Source: Trichobilharzia regenti (taxonomy: Eukaryota; Platyhelminthes; Trematoda; Strigeidida; Schistosomatidae). Taken from it: a DNA stretch of 64,000 bases. A program made the translations under genes and the position numbers. The DNA lies in assembly GCA_944472135.2 (NCBI GenBank), contig OX235265.1, positions 93,342,984-93,406,983 of the forward strand. Reading direction: 5' to 3'. Within the stretch, counting starts at the first letter, position 1; every line of letters begins with the position of its first letter. This document shows, in pieces, positions 10,740 through 22,689 of this stretch. The notes under the pieces are model-generated. The model did not search any database. It had not been told where the DNA came from and worked only from the letters and a program-made list of their open reading frames with translations.

Positions 10740-11790
10740 TAAATGAAGCTTACAGTCAGCTGTACGACAATGCTGCATGCCAAGTAATCCACGACGGGAA
10801 ACTCACAGAATCCTTCGAAGTAAAGACGGGAGTAACACAAGCTGACCGCCTACTATCTCCAGTGAGTTTCCTGATTGCAGTAGATTGGATAATGCGACAG
10901 GCAGTGGGCAATGAGGAAACAGCATTCAAATGGACCCAAAGGAAAAACTTGGAGGATCTGGACTTCGCCGATAATATATGTCTGATTTTCCACAAACTAG
11001 AAGATATGCAAGTGAAAGGCAACAATTTGCCAGAAGATGCACCAAAGATGGGATGAAGAGTCCTGGCTAACACCATTAACAGTAACAACAACAACAGACA
11101 ACAATCAGCCAGCGTAAATGGGAGGAACCTGAAAGAAACAACCTCCTTTACCCACCTACCTACTCACCTGGGAGGCATCGTTTCAACTACAGGCTGACGG
11201 AACTGATGAGGATATCAAAGCAGCGACGATCGAGAAAGCAAGATAAGCTCTCATTACATTCAAGTCTGCGTGAAGGTCAACAGCACTCAGCATGAAAATC
11301 AAAATAAGATCCGGATTTTCAACTCCAATGTGAAGTCAGTGCCACTCATTATACGGATCAGAGACTTGGCGCGTCATAAAGAGCACCTCAAACAAACTAC
11401 AGACCTTCATCAATAGCTGTCTTCGCTGCATACTACTCAAGATCAGATGGCTAGCCAGAAAAGGTCAGCAACAAGGTGGGATCTCTGGGAGCAAACCAAC
11501 TCAGCATGAATCGATTGTACGACAAATCTGCAGGAAGAAATAGAGATGGATTGGACATACTTTGAGAAAACAAACCATCAAGTTACATCACTAGACAAGG
11601 CCTCGAGTGGAACCCGCCCGAAAGGGAATTGGCGAGTTGGTCGTCCAAAGGTGACTTGGAGGAGGTCATGTGAGGAGGAAATGAAAGCATTTGGGCAGAC
11701 TTGGAGCGTTGGCTGAGAAAAGAACTCAATGGAGACTTTTGGCTGAATCCTTGTCTTCCTTTAGGAATAAAAGGAAATAATAATAACAAA
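10740..11790 (+). mobile_element. RTE-type LINE, 5'-truncated (subfamily 2)
   Basis: The 10862-11056 frame reads AVDWIMRQAVGNEET, then LEDLDFADN with the RT active-site box changed from FADD to FADN. Later frames give the LLYGSETWR-type region (about 11335-11365) and a C-terminal IRWLARK-like block. The end at about 11765-11785 carries AAT-type repeats. Several frameshifts; non-autonomous relic. Closest relatives in the window are at 19356, 24020, 29620 and 37038. Confidence 0.8.
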
Positions 11791-12639
11791 TAATACAGTC
11801 AGGTACATCAGAAATATGCTCTGGATAACTGAGATCCACAAAACGTATCCATCTGAAAACCTAAAAATTAGAAGACATAGGGATGTTTCGATGGTGTCAT
11901 TTATTGTCCTCTTGGAGGAAGACGAAAAATACCGTGAAGCAAATTTACACTTGTCATTTATAAATAAGATATTACAAATGAAGCATCAATCAACTTTTAA
12001 GTTTGAGACCAGTGTTTTTTTTAAAAAAAAATATCTTTGAAAACACACCACGTAGTTCAGCGTTGAAGAGGCTTTTGTTTTCAGAGAATTCATTCTCTTC
12101 TTAAGCTGTACAATCCCATTAATGCACAATATCTCTTTTCAATGAAAAAGGCTGGTAACAAAAGTGATGAATTATCACAAACATAGCTGTTAATATTAGT
12201 CAGTCAATAGAAGGTGTTGAATATGGTTATTAGAGTCGCGTAATAAAATGACTATTTTAACGAATAAATTGAAATCAAGAGGCATGTAAAAAAGCGAAGG
12301 AGAATGTGAGATTACTCTTGAGAGTTGTAAAGAAATACAAGAGTTATAAAGGAGTTAGAAAAACAGGAATACAACACATCAAGTCAGTAGAAATCAGCAT
12401 GGTTGTTTCAATGGCAGTAGTAGGAGTGATTGAATAATTTCCTTTTGTAAGCATAGGTCCGGTCTTTCTAATTGGATTTCTGTTTTATCGTAAGAATCGT
12501 TGATAATACCAAACAGAAAAAAAGTTTACTTTCTATGAACTAACAGAACTGGAACATTTGAATCCATCACTAATGTCTAAGAGAACACCAGAAGCATAAT
12601 AAACAAGCTAATAAATTTCATTTCCTATTAGACTACAAC
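11791..12639. other. Unassigned spacer
   Basis: AT-rich with short poly-A runs; no feature supported. Confidence 0.4.
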
Positions 12640-12990
12640 GCAGACTGAATTATTGATATAAGTATAGAACTTGGGCATTATGGTAGAGTATAACTGCATT
12701 ATAGAAAAGATTTTATTTTGATAAAGTGTCACACAGTGCTACACAGTATAATTAACTGATGACCACGTTTCGAGCACAAATCATTGCCACTCATAATCAT
12801 ATCAAGGCACCTACTCACACAACTTTTTCCTTCATTTATATACATGTGTGGAATTGACCAGATATTTGAATAAAAATCAATATAGGATAATGTACATTCA
12901 GAAATAATAATACGAGTGCTATTGATCAATTACAATCAGATGGGATATAAGACGAGTATTTTTTTATATAGTCATAATAAGTAACTTGTT
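12640..12990. repeat. Dispersed repeat related to 52840-53040
   Basis: The stretch around 12680-12780 (TTTTGATAAAGTGTCACACAG, ending near GACCACGTTTCGAGCAC) is related to the inverted-repeat element at 52840-52980, and the part before it (12645-12695) matches 52980-53040 in reverse. Family unknown. Confidence 0.5.
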
Positions 12991-13029
12991 AGAATTTTGT
13001 GATGTACGTGAATTGACTAGAAATAGAAT

Positions 13030-13470
13030 TTTGAGATTATTTATTATCCTCCTCTGATTTGACTGATTGGCGGTAATAATATCTTCCACATCTCCGGTAT
13101 TTGCAATATAGTCACTTCTGTTGCATGTGTTGTGTTGCATGTGTTGTGTTGGGTGTAGACTCGATGAAGCAGGTAGGATTCAGTAATCAATCTCTCTCTA
13201 TCTCCACCTACATAGATTACTTATTACAATCTTAACACTCTCCCATCCTATTGTGTGGTTGTGTGTTAATACATGTAGAGCAATTTTTGAGCTTTTTTCT
13301 AAATTACTTATCTTCTCGGGGTCAACCATTCTTACCTTAGCCACTAAATTCTTATGTTCCGACAATCTGATTACCCTCGATCTACTAGTTTGACCTATAT
13401 AGTTGACCAGGTTCACCGTTATTGTGAGGTATTTTGTAAATTATATTGTTTTGTTTAATTGGCTCCACCG
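13030..13470 (-). mobile_element. PLE GIY-YIG endonuclease fragment
   Basis: The minus-strand frame 13416-13198 reads NYIGQTSRSRVIRLSEHK, the GIY-YIG core with the conserved R and EH positions, then LHVLTHNHTIGWESVKIV, the C-terminal half of the domain. The diagnostic GIY part lies just upstream in a broken frame. The 3' flank matches 46690-46800. It is the only GIY-YIG copy here that keeps the core helix residues in one frame, but it is still a fragment. Confidence 0.75.
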
Positions 13471-13811
13471 GGTCTTTTAGCCTTTAATGCTTGTCTCTGG
13501 TGATAATAATCAATTTTCTCTGTATATTTACACCTTAGATCCATGGTAATTTTGGTACAGATTTACTAATAAACCACCAAAAGTGAACTTTAGAATGATG
13601 ATAATACTTGACACCTCATTTGAAGGTCCTAGACTTGATTTCTGGAGTGATTGCACCAGTGTACTGCTAACAGGTTGTAAAACAAAAATTCGAAATTGCT
13701 GACCACCTGCAACTAATATTTAAATGGTTTCCGAGATGGTGTTGATTCTTGACGAAATTTGTGTTTTACGTTATTGTATATATACGTTTAATTTATGATA
13801 CGTGTATATTT

Positions 13812-13895
13812 ATTTCAATAAGGCATTAAGGAGATGAATTTCGCGAGATGATGGCATCATTTCGCTTTACAACTAACATGGTTAACAATAATAAA
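13812..13895 (-). repeat. Short dispersed element (about 85 bp), copy 1
   Basis: Reverse-orientation copy of the element that stands alone with a target duplication at 54139-54223. It lies at the 5' side of the first PLE of the tail-to-tail pair and carries an internal deletion. Confidence 0.6.
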
Positions 13896-13921
13896 ATAAA
13901 GATCATGACAGTTACTCAGTT

Positions 13922-14720
13922 TCTATCCAGTATAAACGTTCCCTGGTGTAATGTTTGTTCTCAAGGGCTCGAAAAATATGCACGAGTGACACATTAATGG
14001 ATGAGTTTCGACATATACATTCAGTTTTATTAGCTTATGGTTATCCGGAAAACTTTACCATTTGTCACAGTAAAGAAATACCACATCTCGAAAAGACAGC
14101 TTCTGTATCAAAGAAAGCTATCTTGAATAACCTACCATTCAAGGGCGACCAGATTCTGCAGTTGACAGCTAGCTCAAAGACTTCAGTCAGCCATCAAACG
14201 CACATTCTACGCCGCCGCATCTCTTTTTCTCACTTGCCGAACATTTTCGATCCCTGTACCTGCGATTAATGGACGAAAGTCTGTGGATTCCACTGTGTCA
14301 AAGTGTATCTACAAGTTCACCTGCAGCTGTGGTGACACCTATGTAGGTAGAACCAACAGAATGTTCTAATGTCGTTGAAAAGAACATGTTCCAAAATGGC
14401 TACTAAATCACATAGAAAATCCCAACGTGATTTTTAATCTGAATAGAAATCCAGCATCAACATCATCCATTGCAAAACACTTATTAATGTCAGGTCACAA
14501 AATCAATCAATATTAATGACTGTTTCACAATTATTTAATCAGATAGCTCTAATTCCAGGTTGGTTATTGAAGGTGATGGAAGCACTTTTGTGGATTGATC
14601 ACATACAGCCTAAATTGTGTATACAAAAATCAATAGACTTCAATCTTCGCCTACCATGGACAACATGACCTACCTTAATATGATTGGTCATTAGTATGTA
14701 CTTTTGTTTTTATTTAACTG
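13922..14720 (+). mobile_element. PLE 3' half, left arm of inverted pair
   Basis: Frame 13955-14269 (FSRARKICTSDTLMDE to HLPNIFDPCTCD) is the RT-to-endonuclease linker. Broken frames then give YKFTCSCGDTYVGRTNRMF, a well preserved GIY-YIG start, and LLMSGHKINQY. The right arm at 15640-14845 encodes the same 104 residues with two differences. Endonuclease frames contain stops, so neither copy is active. Confidence 0.8.
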
Positions 14721-14747
14721 AGCAATTTTCATGAACTTTACTTTATC

Positions 14748-14838
14748 ATTGTTAACCATGTTAGTTGTAAAGCGGTAGGAAAGAAACTACGAAATGATAT
14801 CATCTCGCGAAATTTGTTTTCTTAATGCCTTATTCAAA
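14748..14838 (+). repeat. Short dispersed element, copy 2, between PLE tails
   Basis: Near-identical to 54139-54223. It sits exactly between the tails of two inverted PLE copies, suggesting that the short element derives from, or is carried by, the PLE terminal repeat. Confidence 0.65.
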
Positions 14839-14844
14839 TTACTC

Positions 14845-15640
14845 AGTTAATTAAAAAACAAAACTACATACTAATGACCAATCATATTAAGATAGGTCAT
14901 GTCGTCCATGGTAGGCGAAGATTGAAATCTATTGATTTTTGTATACACAATTTAGGCTGTATGTGATCAATCCACAAAAGTGCTTCCATCACCTTCAATA
15001 ACCAACCTGGAATTAGAGCTATCTGATTAAATAATTGTGAAACAGTCATTAATATTGATTGATTTTGTGACCTGACATTAATAAGTGTTTTGCAATGGAT
15101 GATGTTGATGCTGGATTTCTATTCAGATTAAAAATCACGTTGGGATTTTCTATGTGATTTAGTAGTCATTTTGGAACATGTTCTTTTCAACGACATTAGA
15201 ACATTCTGTTGGTTCTACCTATATAGGTGTCACCCCAGCTACAGGTGAACTTGTAGATACATTTTGAAGTTCAGTCCACAGAATGTCGTCCTTTAATCGC
15301 AGATACAGGGATCGAAAATGTTCGGCAAGTGAGAAAAAGAGATGCGGCGGCGTAGAATGTGAGTTTGATGGTTGACTGAAGTCTTTGAGCTAGCTGTCAA
15401 CTGCAGAATCTGGTCGCCCTTGAATGGAAGGTTATTCAAGATAGCTTTCTTTGATACAGAAGCTGTCTTTTCGAGATGTGGTATTTCTTTACTGTGACAA
15501 ATGGTAAAGTTTTCCGGATAACCATAAGCTAATAAAACTGAATGTATATGTCGAAACTCATCCATTAATGTGTCACTCGTGCATATTTTTCGAGCCCTTG
15601 AGAACAAACATTTCACCATGGGAACGTTTATACTGGATAG
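14845..15640 (-). mobile_element. PLE 3' half, right arm of inverted pair
   Basis: Mirror copy of 13922-14720. The frame 15619-15293 begins KCLFSRARKICTSDTLMDE. The high similarity along about 800 bp implies a recent inverted duplication or ongoing gene conversion between the arms. Confidence 0.8.
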
Positions 15641-15659
15641 GAACTAGACTGGTAAAATG

Positions 15660-16080
15660 AAGACATATACATAAATGCTTGTGTTTGCAAAGTATGTGTA
15701 CAACTATACCTACTGGAACTAAGTTAAAAGCCGTTTAATAGGTATATTTTAAACAAAATACACTTTAATAGTAATCACTCTATGGAGAATAATAAAAATA
15801 CAGAATGGGCTTTTCATCACTTCACATAGTGGAACAGTAATTCTCCTTTTGACAAATAAACAACTGCATAAAATAGTGAAAATAATAAAACTGCAAAAAC
15901 TGATAGTTAATGGAAGAATAATATATGATAATAATAATACGAATAATCTTGGTAATAAATTACTGTTAATTTTCAGATTATAGAGGAGTAAGTTTTTAAA
16001 CTCATTTCTGACATTAGTCTCTTGATACAATAGCCATGCTAAATATGCTAAAGTATGGTTGAACATCCAAATTCACTCGT
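15660..16080. other. AT-rich spacer
   Basis: A 105-codon minus-strand frame (16066-15749) is Leu/Ile/Phe-rich, as random AT-rich DNA gives; no feature supported. Confidence 0.4.
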
Positions 16081-16084
16081 ACAA

Positions 16085-16325
16085 GCATCTTCGGTCACAC
16101 AGCGCTAGAATGCTCGCCAGTCACGCCCCATATTATCCGGGTTTCGATCCTCGGTCACCGACGCACTCCTTTGCCTCACTAATCCAGTAATAAAACCCGT
16201 AGAGAGACAGAAGATTGGGCATGAATGAGGCTAGCAACCCAATCTCTTGTAGAAACAAATATCACTGCTTCCGAAACTTCAAAGCTCTAGCTTGAAACCC
16301 TGTGTCCCACTGGGAAAGTAAAAGA
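16085..16325 (+). repeat. tRNA-derived SINE with LINE-like tail
   Basis: The head has a B-box (GGGTTTCGATCCTC) at about 16136-16150 and an A-box-like region upstream. The body CGACGCACTCCTTTGCCTCA and the tail around 16275-16325 match the second copy at 33967-34200. The tail (gene-like wording CCTGTGTCCCACTGGGAAAGTAAA) resembles the 3' end of the RTE LINEs, the usual sign that a SINE borrows LINE machinery. Confidence 0.7.
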
Positions 16326-16335
16326 AAAAAAAATA

Positions 16336-16679
16336 ATGAATAGCATGAGCATAAACTCTCATGAAAGTTCTTGTGGTTTCACCGAAAGAGATACAAGGAG
16401 AAAGTTGCAAACGCAGAGGATACTGAGTATCAGATACAATGACTTTAGCCAGTTTGCGTGCAACAATTAAACACCCTACCAAAAAAACTGTTAGGCAGTT
16501 GGATCAGTCTTCACCGTCCTGCTTAATACAAGTCCAAAGAGACATAAAGTGGTACAGTAAAGAAGAATGCATAGAATACATGTATTAATAAATTGTAAGA
16601 GAAGAGTTTGAGCTGGTGCAAGAAGGTTTCAGCTTCCTCATGTAATAAGTTAAACGAACGATTTTGATGTAGTTGTGTT
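16336..16679. other. Unassigned spacer
   Basis: No supported feature. Confidence 0.4.
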
Positions 16680-17235
16680 CTCTGAGCTGGATGGTTTATT
16701 TGCGAAGCTTTCATTGCCCTACTAGTTAACGTCTTCGGTGATACTACTTCAATTTGAAGTGAGCCTAAAGATTTATTTCTCCACGAGTTTATCAGTCACC
16801 TCTCTTAGTAACCTTGAACGTGACTGGTTGATTTCGTGGGGTTTCACACCCTCTAGGCTACTCCTATTGGTACTGATTGTTTCCTTGACCTGAGGTTTGA
16901 TCATGGGTTTGTGAAATTTTTTTTATCGATCGGTAAATTTTTTCTCTGTCAATGTGTCCACTGATTGACGACTCTCTAGAATACCAGGCTTATAAAAATT
17001 CTCTAGCATTCTTGGTGTTTCTTCTGTCTAATATTTGAACGTTGTCCTAGTCGAATTGATGTCCGTTGCTGTGTGTATGCAGCGATATGAGGGATTGGAT
17101 GTGATGTCTTTTGACAGCTGGTTTATGTTCATGGATATGAAGAGGAAGACGACATCCACTTCAGCCAATATAGTGTTTTTCGCAGTTGTTGCGACTTATT
17201 TTCTAGATGATGTTGGTTTTATCTGCTTTCATTGT
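16680..17235 (-). mobile_element. PLE GIY-YIG end, minus strand
   Basis: On the minus strand broken frames read HYIGRSGCRLPLHIHEHKPA, the GIY-YIG core, then HSNGHQFD and DNVQILDRRNTK near 17060-17000, all matching the PLE at 23515-23720. The 3' end (16690-16740) matches the 3' UTRs at 24990-25040 and 59930-59990. Confidence 0.75.
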
Positions 17236-17399
17236 TGAGTCTTTTGGTTGACACAGAGCTTAGTGAAGTAATTGTGTTGACATGTGTGCAGCATTAAATT
17301 CTTAAGGTTTAAAGGATCTTGTAGTAATTTCTGAGATGCCTTTTATAGATGCCCTTTCTAGCATTCATTAAGATGTGAGTAGACTAACAGAGTCGGGAA

Positions 17400-18770
17400 G
17401 TGAAACTGATAACAAGCTCGATTTGTTGCCTTACGCACTGCCGTCGGCACTACAAGAATCCTGGGACTGAATAATCCCATACTCATGTACAAATTGAAGA
17501 TTTAATCAACCAAACAAATTTTCTGATCGCAACTTCTGACGATGAAATACAGGGCTTCAAATCAAACATCATTGATCGCTTCCACCAGTACCTCAGTAAA
17601 AAACACACGGAAGTCCGCAACTACCTAACAAAGTAGCATCGAGATGTATTAAAATAGTTAAAAAAACGACAAATAACTGCTTATAAACCGTCCTGAAAAT
17701 GGAGATAGTGTAGTTCTTTTGGACCGAAAAGATTATGTGGTGAGAATGAAGAGTACACTCTCAGACAAAAATATATTTTTTTTCAACCACCCAACGAAAG
17801 AGACAAAATTAAACTAATTGAGAAAAACCTCACAGATGTTTTGACAAAAGTGAGTACTGATCAGTTAATTAGTTGCTATCTCTAGAATCGAATCCGACCA
17901 GCATCTTCAATAATACCAAGGCTTTAATGGTTTACCTGAGATACACAAAGTGGGTTACCCGATCTGTCCAATTCTGGATACATGTCAGGTTCCCTTTATC
18001 ACTATGTTGCAAGATGGTTGGCTGATATTCTGAAACCTGTAAGGAAACATCTTTGAGCATACTCGCTTTGTGTCAACTTCCAATTCATTGACTGCATGCA
18101 AGATATGCAAGTTACTTACAAAAGTATGCAATATTTCGACATCTAATCACTTTTCTCCAATGTCCCACTTATAGGAACCATGCCTTATATGTAAAAAATA
18201 CATAGATGAAAACCAGTTTAACACTAGAAAACCAAGAACATATTTAAAAGAACTGCCGCTGAGATAGATGTACTCTCAATGTACAGTTGACATTCAGTGA
18301 CACCATCTACAGACAAAGGACTATGCTTCAACGTAATCTTCCTTCTGTCCGTTACTAGCAGACTGTTTCATAGCTGACTTTGAGAACTCTCCAATAAAGT
18401 TGACCATGGACAGTATACAACCGCATAAAAAGTACGTGGATACAATTTTCATCATCTGCGAAAGCAGTTCACAACCTCAATCAATTACTGCAAGTATTTA
18501 AAAACTGGTAATTGGACAGTAAAATTCACTTTAAAAATGGGAAACGAATCCAAAACTCTCTTCCTTCATGTGGAAATAACCAGACGACCCTATGGAACCT
18601 TCAGTAGGTAACCCGATCGCAGCGATAAGCCGACAGTTTCCTACAGTTGGGTGCCTGTTGAAGGAAAACAAAAACTAATCAAATCTCTTACCACTCAGAT
18701 CCAAAGTGTCTGCAAACCTGATGACCTTGAATCTGAACTAGATCAGTTTCATTAATATAATTGATCTCTA
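17400..18770 (+). mobile_element. PLE reverse transcriptase, heavily decayed
   Basis: Translation across frames gives ENGDXVVLLDRKDYVVRM, then IEKNLTDVLTK, then GLPEIHKVGYPIRPIL near 17930-17980, the PLE RT motif preceding the first catalytic Asp region. Later LADCFIADFEN (18355-18390) and KYVDTIFIICE (18430-18470) correspond to the A-D-x-x-M-x-x-x-E and YVDDTF boxes, with the second catalytic Asp changed to Thr. More than ten stops; an old copy. Confidence 0.7.
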
Positions 18771-19327
18771 AGGGTCTAAATAGAACCCCATTAAATTTCT
18801 CCAAGTGTAATCAAGTTTCATTTATCGCATAAGTTCAATTCTACCCGCAACAACTTTACATGATTTCTATTAATTGTAAATGAAAATGTCTTCCTTACCA
18901 TGTACTATGCACAGCCATCTTGGGTAATAGCATTGAAGCGTTGTAATCATAATATTACTAAATTTGAACAATTCACCTTTATACATACACTAGAATACAA
19001 ACGCTTATTAGTCAAAAATACTACGATACGACCAGTGTTTCTGTCAAAATATGAAAATTCAATGTCACTGAAAATGATGTGAGTAAATGTTTCCCGACTT
19101 AATGCGTTCATTGGTATACCATTCGATAAAAAAACACCTTCCCGAGCAGATTTCTCTTTTAAGCAATGTCTGCTTGGAAGACAGCACCAAAACCTGGCAG
19201 TCTGCTTAAATCACTACTGGGCTACCTAATTTTTCTATTCATCAAAATGTGCATCCAGGCTACTCTGTATCATGTTGGCTTTATTATTCAGTTACATATG
19301 TGAATTGCGATTTATACTCACATTCAT
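18771..19327. other. Unassigned spacer
   Basis: No gene or repeat recognised; a 60-codon frame at 18900-19082 has no family features. Confidence 0.4.
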
Positions 19328-20262
19328 TATCAGTTATTATTATTATTATTATCATAATGCGACAGACAGCGGGCAATGAGGAAACAGGCATAAAATGGAC
19401 TCAGTCAAAAAACGTGGAGGATCTGGACTTCGTCAATGATATATGTCTGATTTTATACAAACTAGAAGATATGCAAGTGGAAAGCAACAAGTTGGCGATA
19501 GAAGAGGCATCAAAAATAGGACTTCAGTTGAACATAGAGAAAAAGGAGGTGATTCCTGGTCAACAGCAATGGCAACAACAACAACAACAGAAAACAATCA
19601 ACATAAATAGGAGTAACCTGAAAGAAACAACCTCCTGTACCTCCCTACCTGGGAAGCATCGTTTCAACTGCACGAAGACGGAACTGACGAGGATATCAAA
19701 GCAGCGAGGATCGAGAAGGCAAGGGAAGCTTTCACTACTCTCAAGTCTGTGTGGAAGTCAACAGCCACTACTCAGCATGAAAATGAAAATAAGATGTAGA
19801 TTTTCAAGTCCAATGTGAAGTCAGTTCTACTATACGATTGGATCAGAGACTTGGCGCGTCATAGAAAGCACTTCAAACAAACTACACACCTTCGCTCAAT
19901 ACTCAAGATCCGATGGTCAGCCAGAGAAGATCAGAAACAGGGAGCGATCTCTGGCAAGGAATGAACAATCCGACCAGGAACCGATTGTGCAACTAATCTG
20001 CAGGAAGAAATGTAGATGGAATGGCCATACTATGAGAAAATAAACCATCAGGTGACATCACTGGACAAACCCTCGTGTAAAACTCGAAAGGGGAGCAAGA
20101 GTTGCTCGTCCAAGTGTGACTTAGAGGAGGTGATGTGAAGAGGAGATGAAAATCTGTGGGCAGACTTGGAGCCAGGTGAAAACTCTAGCAGAGAACGAAC
20201 ACAATGGAGACGTTTGGCTGAAGTTCTATGTTCCTCTAGGAATTAAAGGAAATAATAATAAT
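19328..20262 (+). mobile_element. RTE-type LINE, 5'-truncated (subfamily 2), behind (ATT)n
   Basis: After a (TAT)n tract the element starts at ATGCGACAG (19356), reads RQTAGNEETGIKWTQ, LEDLDF (as VEDLDFVND, active site lost) and the NLKETTS block, then changes frame at about 19620. The C-terminal SETWRV block is around 19840-19865. It ends in AAATAATAATAATG near 20250. The 5' breakpoint coincides with that of the copy at 24020. Confidence 0.8.
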
Positions 20263-20761
20263 GTAATAATCATTATTCAGTTAGGATTCAACCTGCCACT
20301 ACGGAGTTTACGAAGAAAGTGGAGAAAAAGATAAGCAGGTTATTAAGGCCTGTTTTGGACAGAACAGTACAACTTTAGATAATGCACATTATCGATTCTT
20401 TATTTCATTGACAATTCGACACCTGGACTGTATACCCTGCAATAGAACAAGCAGGAAATTTCACAATATGTATTAAAGAATTTTTCAGAACAAATTTATT
20501 ATTACTCAGCACTGGTTGACGCAGGATAGAATCTCAGAAGGGACATGAGTCCCTTCAAGGTTTCAGATACTCCTTGCTGACTGGCGAGTGCCAACTAGCA
20601 CGAAACCTAGGTGAGGTGAGGCTTCCTCTGGCCGATCGCCTCCAACCATCATCAAATCAGTGTGCACTGTGATGGCGAGCTACATAGTACAAACCTGACT
20701 GATAGAGTTCAGTCCGCACCAAAGAAGAGACTAGACACATCACACTAGTTACTAGTGTTCT
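20263..20761. other. Spacer, possibly an unrecognised repeat
   Basis: 20520-20755 is more GC-rich than its surroundings and ends in a (TTA)n run, which is suggestive of a retroposed sequence, but no second copy exists in the window and no coding frame is seen. Confidence 0.4.
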
Positions 20762-20762
20762 C

Positions 20763-20801
<39 letters not shown>
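20762..20801. repeat. (TTA)n microsatellite
   Basis: Thirteen uninterrupted TTA units. Confidence 0.95.
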
Positions 20802-20803
<2 letters not shown>

Positions 20804-20984
20804 CAGTTGGTTAAAATTCAGAAAAGGAATTATTTTTTCAGTTACAATCGAGTATATTCTAGGAAACCTTTTTATTATTATATTTAGCCCCTATATCATG
20901 GATTACCTCGTAAATGTGAATCATTTCGCCTTCCTCAACTTATTCACATAAATTAGAAAACCATTTTTAAAAGCACCATGGAGT

Positions 20985-21245
20985 AATGGGGTTTCTCATA
21001 GTACGCACCCATCGCCGGACTTCGAACCAAGGACCTTCTGATAACAAGGCTAGAGAGCTCCTAGACCATTAAGCCACTGGGACTCAATCCAATAACCAGC
21101 CAGTCCATTAATTCTTACTTCTGGCAATTCATGAAGTTTCACCACCACTTCGCAATGTCTTCTTCGATGAGTCACTGCCCCACCTTCAACCTGTCAGCAC
21201 ATGATGAAATCCTGCAAACAATAAAACTAAATCCTTACAAAACCT
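20985..21245 (-). repeat. tRNA-headed hammerhead repeat fragment
   Basis: Minus-strand copy with the anticodon-arm-like and B-box-like blocks (21010-21090); the hammerhead region (about 20980-21000) is deleted. Confidence 0.65.
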
Positions 21246-21289
21246 GTGTTTGAAGATTATTCACATTAATTATGAATTGAAAAATTTAG

Positions 21290-21680
21290 GATACTCCGCT
21301 ACAAACCTTCACCAACAGCTGTCCTCGCTCTATACTAAAATAAGATTAGATAGCCGGTCAAAAAAGATAAGCAAGCAACAAGGAACTGTATCAACAAACC
21401 AACCGTCAAGTTATTTCCCAGAATACAGATAGAAGTTGGTGGGGATGCATTGGACACACGCCAAGGAGGCAGTTGAGTTGTCAAACGGAATCTTAATGAC
21501 AAAATACGAGTTGGATATCAGTGCATAGGTGACATGGAGAAGACCATATTAGGAAGGAATAAAAGCTTCCGGGTGATCGGGAAACCATCTGAAAATAGCT
21601 ACTGAACACAGAGGGTATTGTAGGTTTGCTTCTGAAACCCTAGGTTTCACTCAGAACCTAAAAGATTATTAGTAGTACTT
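21290..21680 (+). mobile_element. RTE-type LINE C-terminal fragment
   Basis: Degraded copy of the last 350 bp of the LINE family (NLHQQLSSLYTKI, with SRSKKISKQQGT in place of LARKDQQQGS), ending near AGATTATTAGTAG. Confidence 0.6.
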
Positions 21681-21744
21681 ATGCATTCTTTGGAAATGTG
21701 ATCATCAGAAATATCAGTCCAACAGCATCGATGTCGGTATACCG

Positions 21745-22570
21745 ATCCATTAGCTAAAAGAACTATTACTACGATGCACCTTCAACATATACCTTAGTTT
21801 CAACAACGAAATATACAGACAAGTAGATGAAGTAGCAATGGGTTATCCCCCAGAACCCCTCCTGACTGACTGCCTTATGGCTAGCTTAGAAAACAACTCC
21901 TTATCATCAACTAACGACGACTTCCACCTTTACAAGACATACATCAAGGAAAACTTCATTATTTGTGATGAGAATTGTGATCTAATAAACCTACTTCAAA
22001 TCTTTAATAACGCCCAAGCAAACATTGATTTCACCCTGGAAGTTAAGTCTAACTCAATGTTTCATCTCCCCGACGTTCAAGTACGAAGGAATGCTGATAA
22101 CTCACTGAGAAGATCCATCTATAAAAACCAAAATGGAACGAACAGTTTATTAACTTTCAAAGTTATGTACCTCTAAGCAGAAAAAGAAACCTAATATACT
22201 CTATTTCCTCGAAGGTCCGGAAGATTTGCACTGAAGAGTCAATCGATGAAGAATCACAAAATCTCCGAGAGACATTAACAGAGGATTGATTCCCACCCAG
22301 ATTCATAGACAAACACGTGAAAAGTTCAAGTCGCCTGCAAAACGATACTGATATCAAACCTCGAATTTAAAAGTGACACTGAACCAAAAATTCTCAGCAG
22401 ACGCCGTTCGAAGTCTCTCAGTAAGACATACTTTAACACCAGCCTACGAATAACATTCTCTTTGCAAGAAACTACTCACTCACCCAACCCTTGAAAGACG
22501 AGCTGTCGGTCGCATTGTGCCACTTCAACAGGCATATCAGAAATATGCCTATTTTCAGTGCAGCCTCCTG
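21745..22570 (+). mobile_element. PLE reverse-transcriptase C-half
   Basis: Frame 21838-22176 continues FNNEIYRQVDEVAMGYPPEPLL upstream, the PLE AMGSPLGPLLA block with substitutions. It is followed by FIICDENCDLINLLQIFNNA and RRNADNSLRRSIYK. The YIDDTF box reads YIKENF, so both catalytic Asp residues are gone. Frames break after 22176 and the linker can be followed to about 22560. Confidence 0.75.
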
Positions 22571-22689
22571 ATATATTCCACAGAATTGAATGAAACAATA
22601 AATCATATAAATTTTGATGTTAATAATTTCGAACTTGAGCTAATGTGAACCTGTCAATCATCATGTTGCCATAAATAAAAGTTAAGACA

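Noticed and set aside
13812..13895. Hammerhead ribozyme in the 85-bp element
   Set aside because: GAAA-like and palindromic blocks are present, but no CUGANGA box occurs on either strand in any of the three copies.
15749..16066. 105-codon minus-strand hydrophobic frame as a membrane protein
   Set aside because: Composition is what random AT-rich DNA gives; no start context or neighbouring exon.
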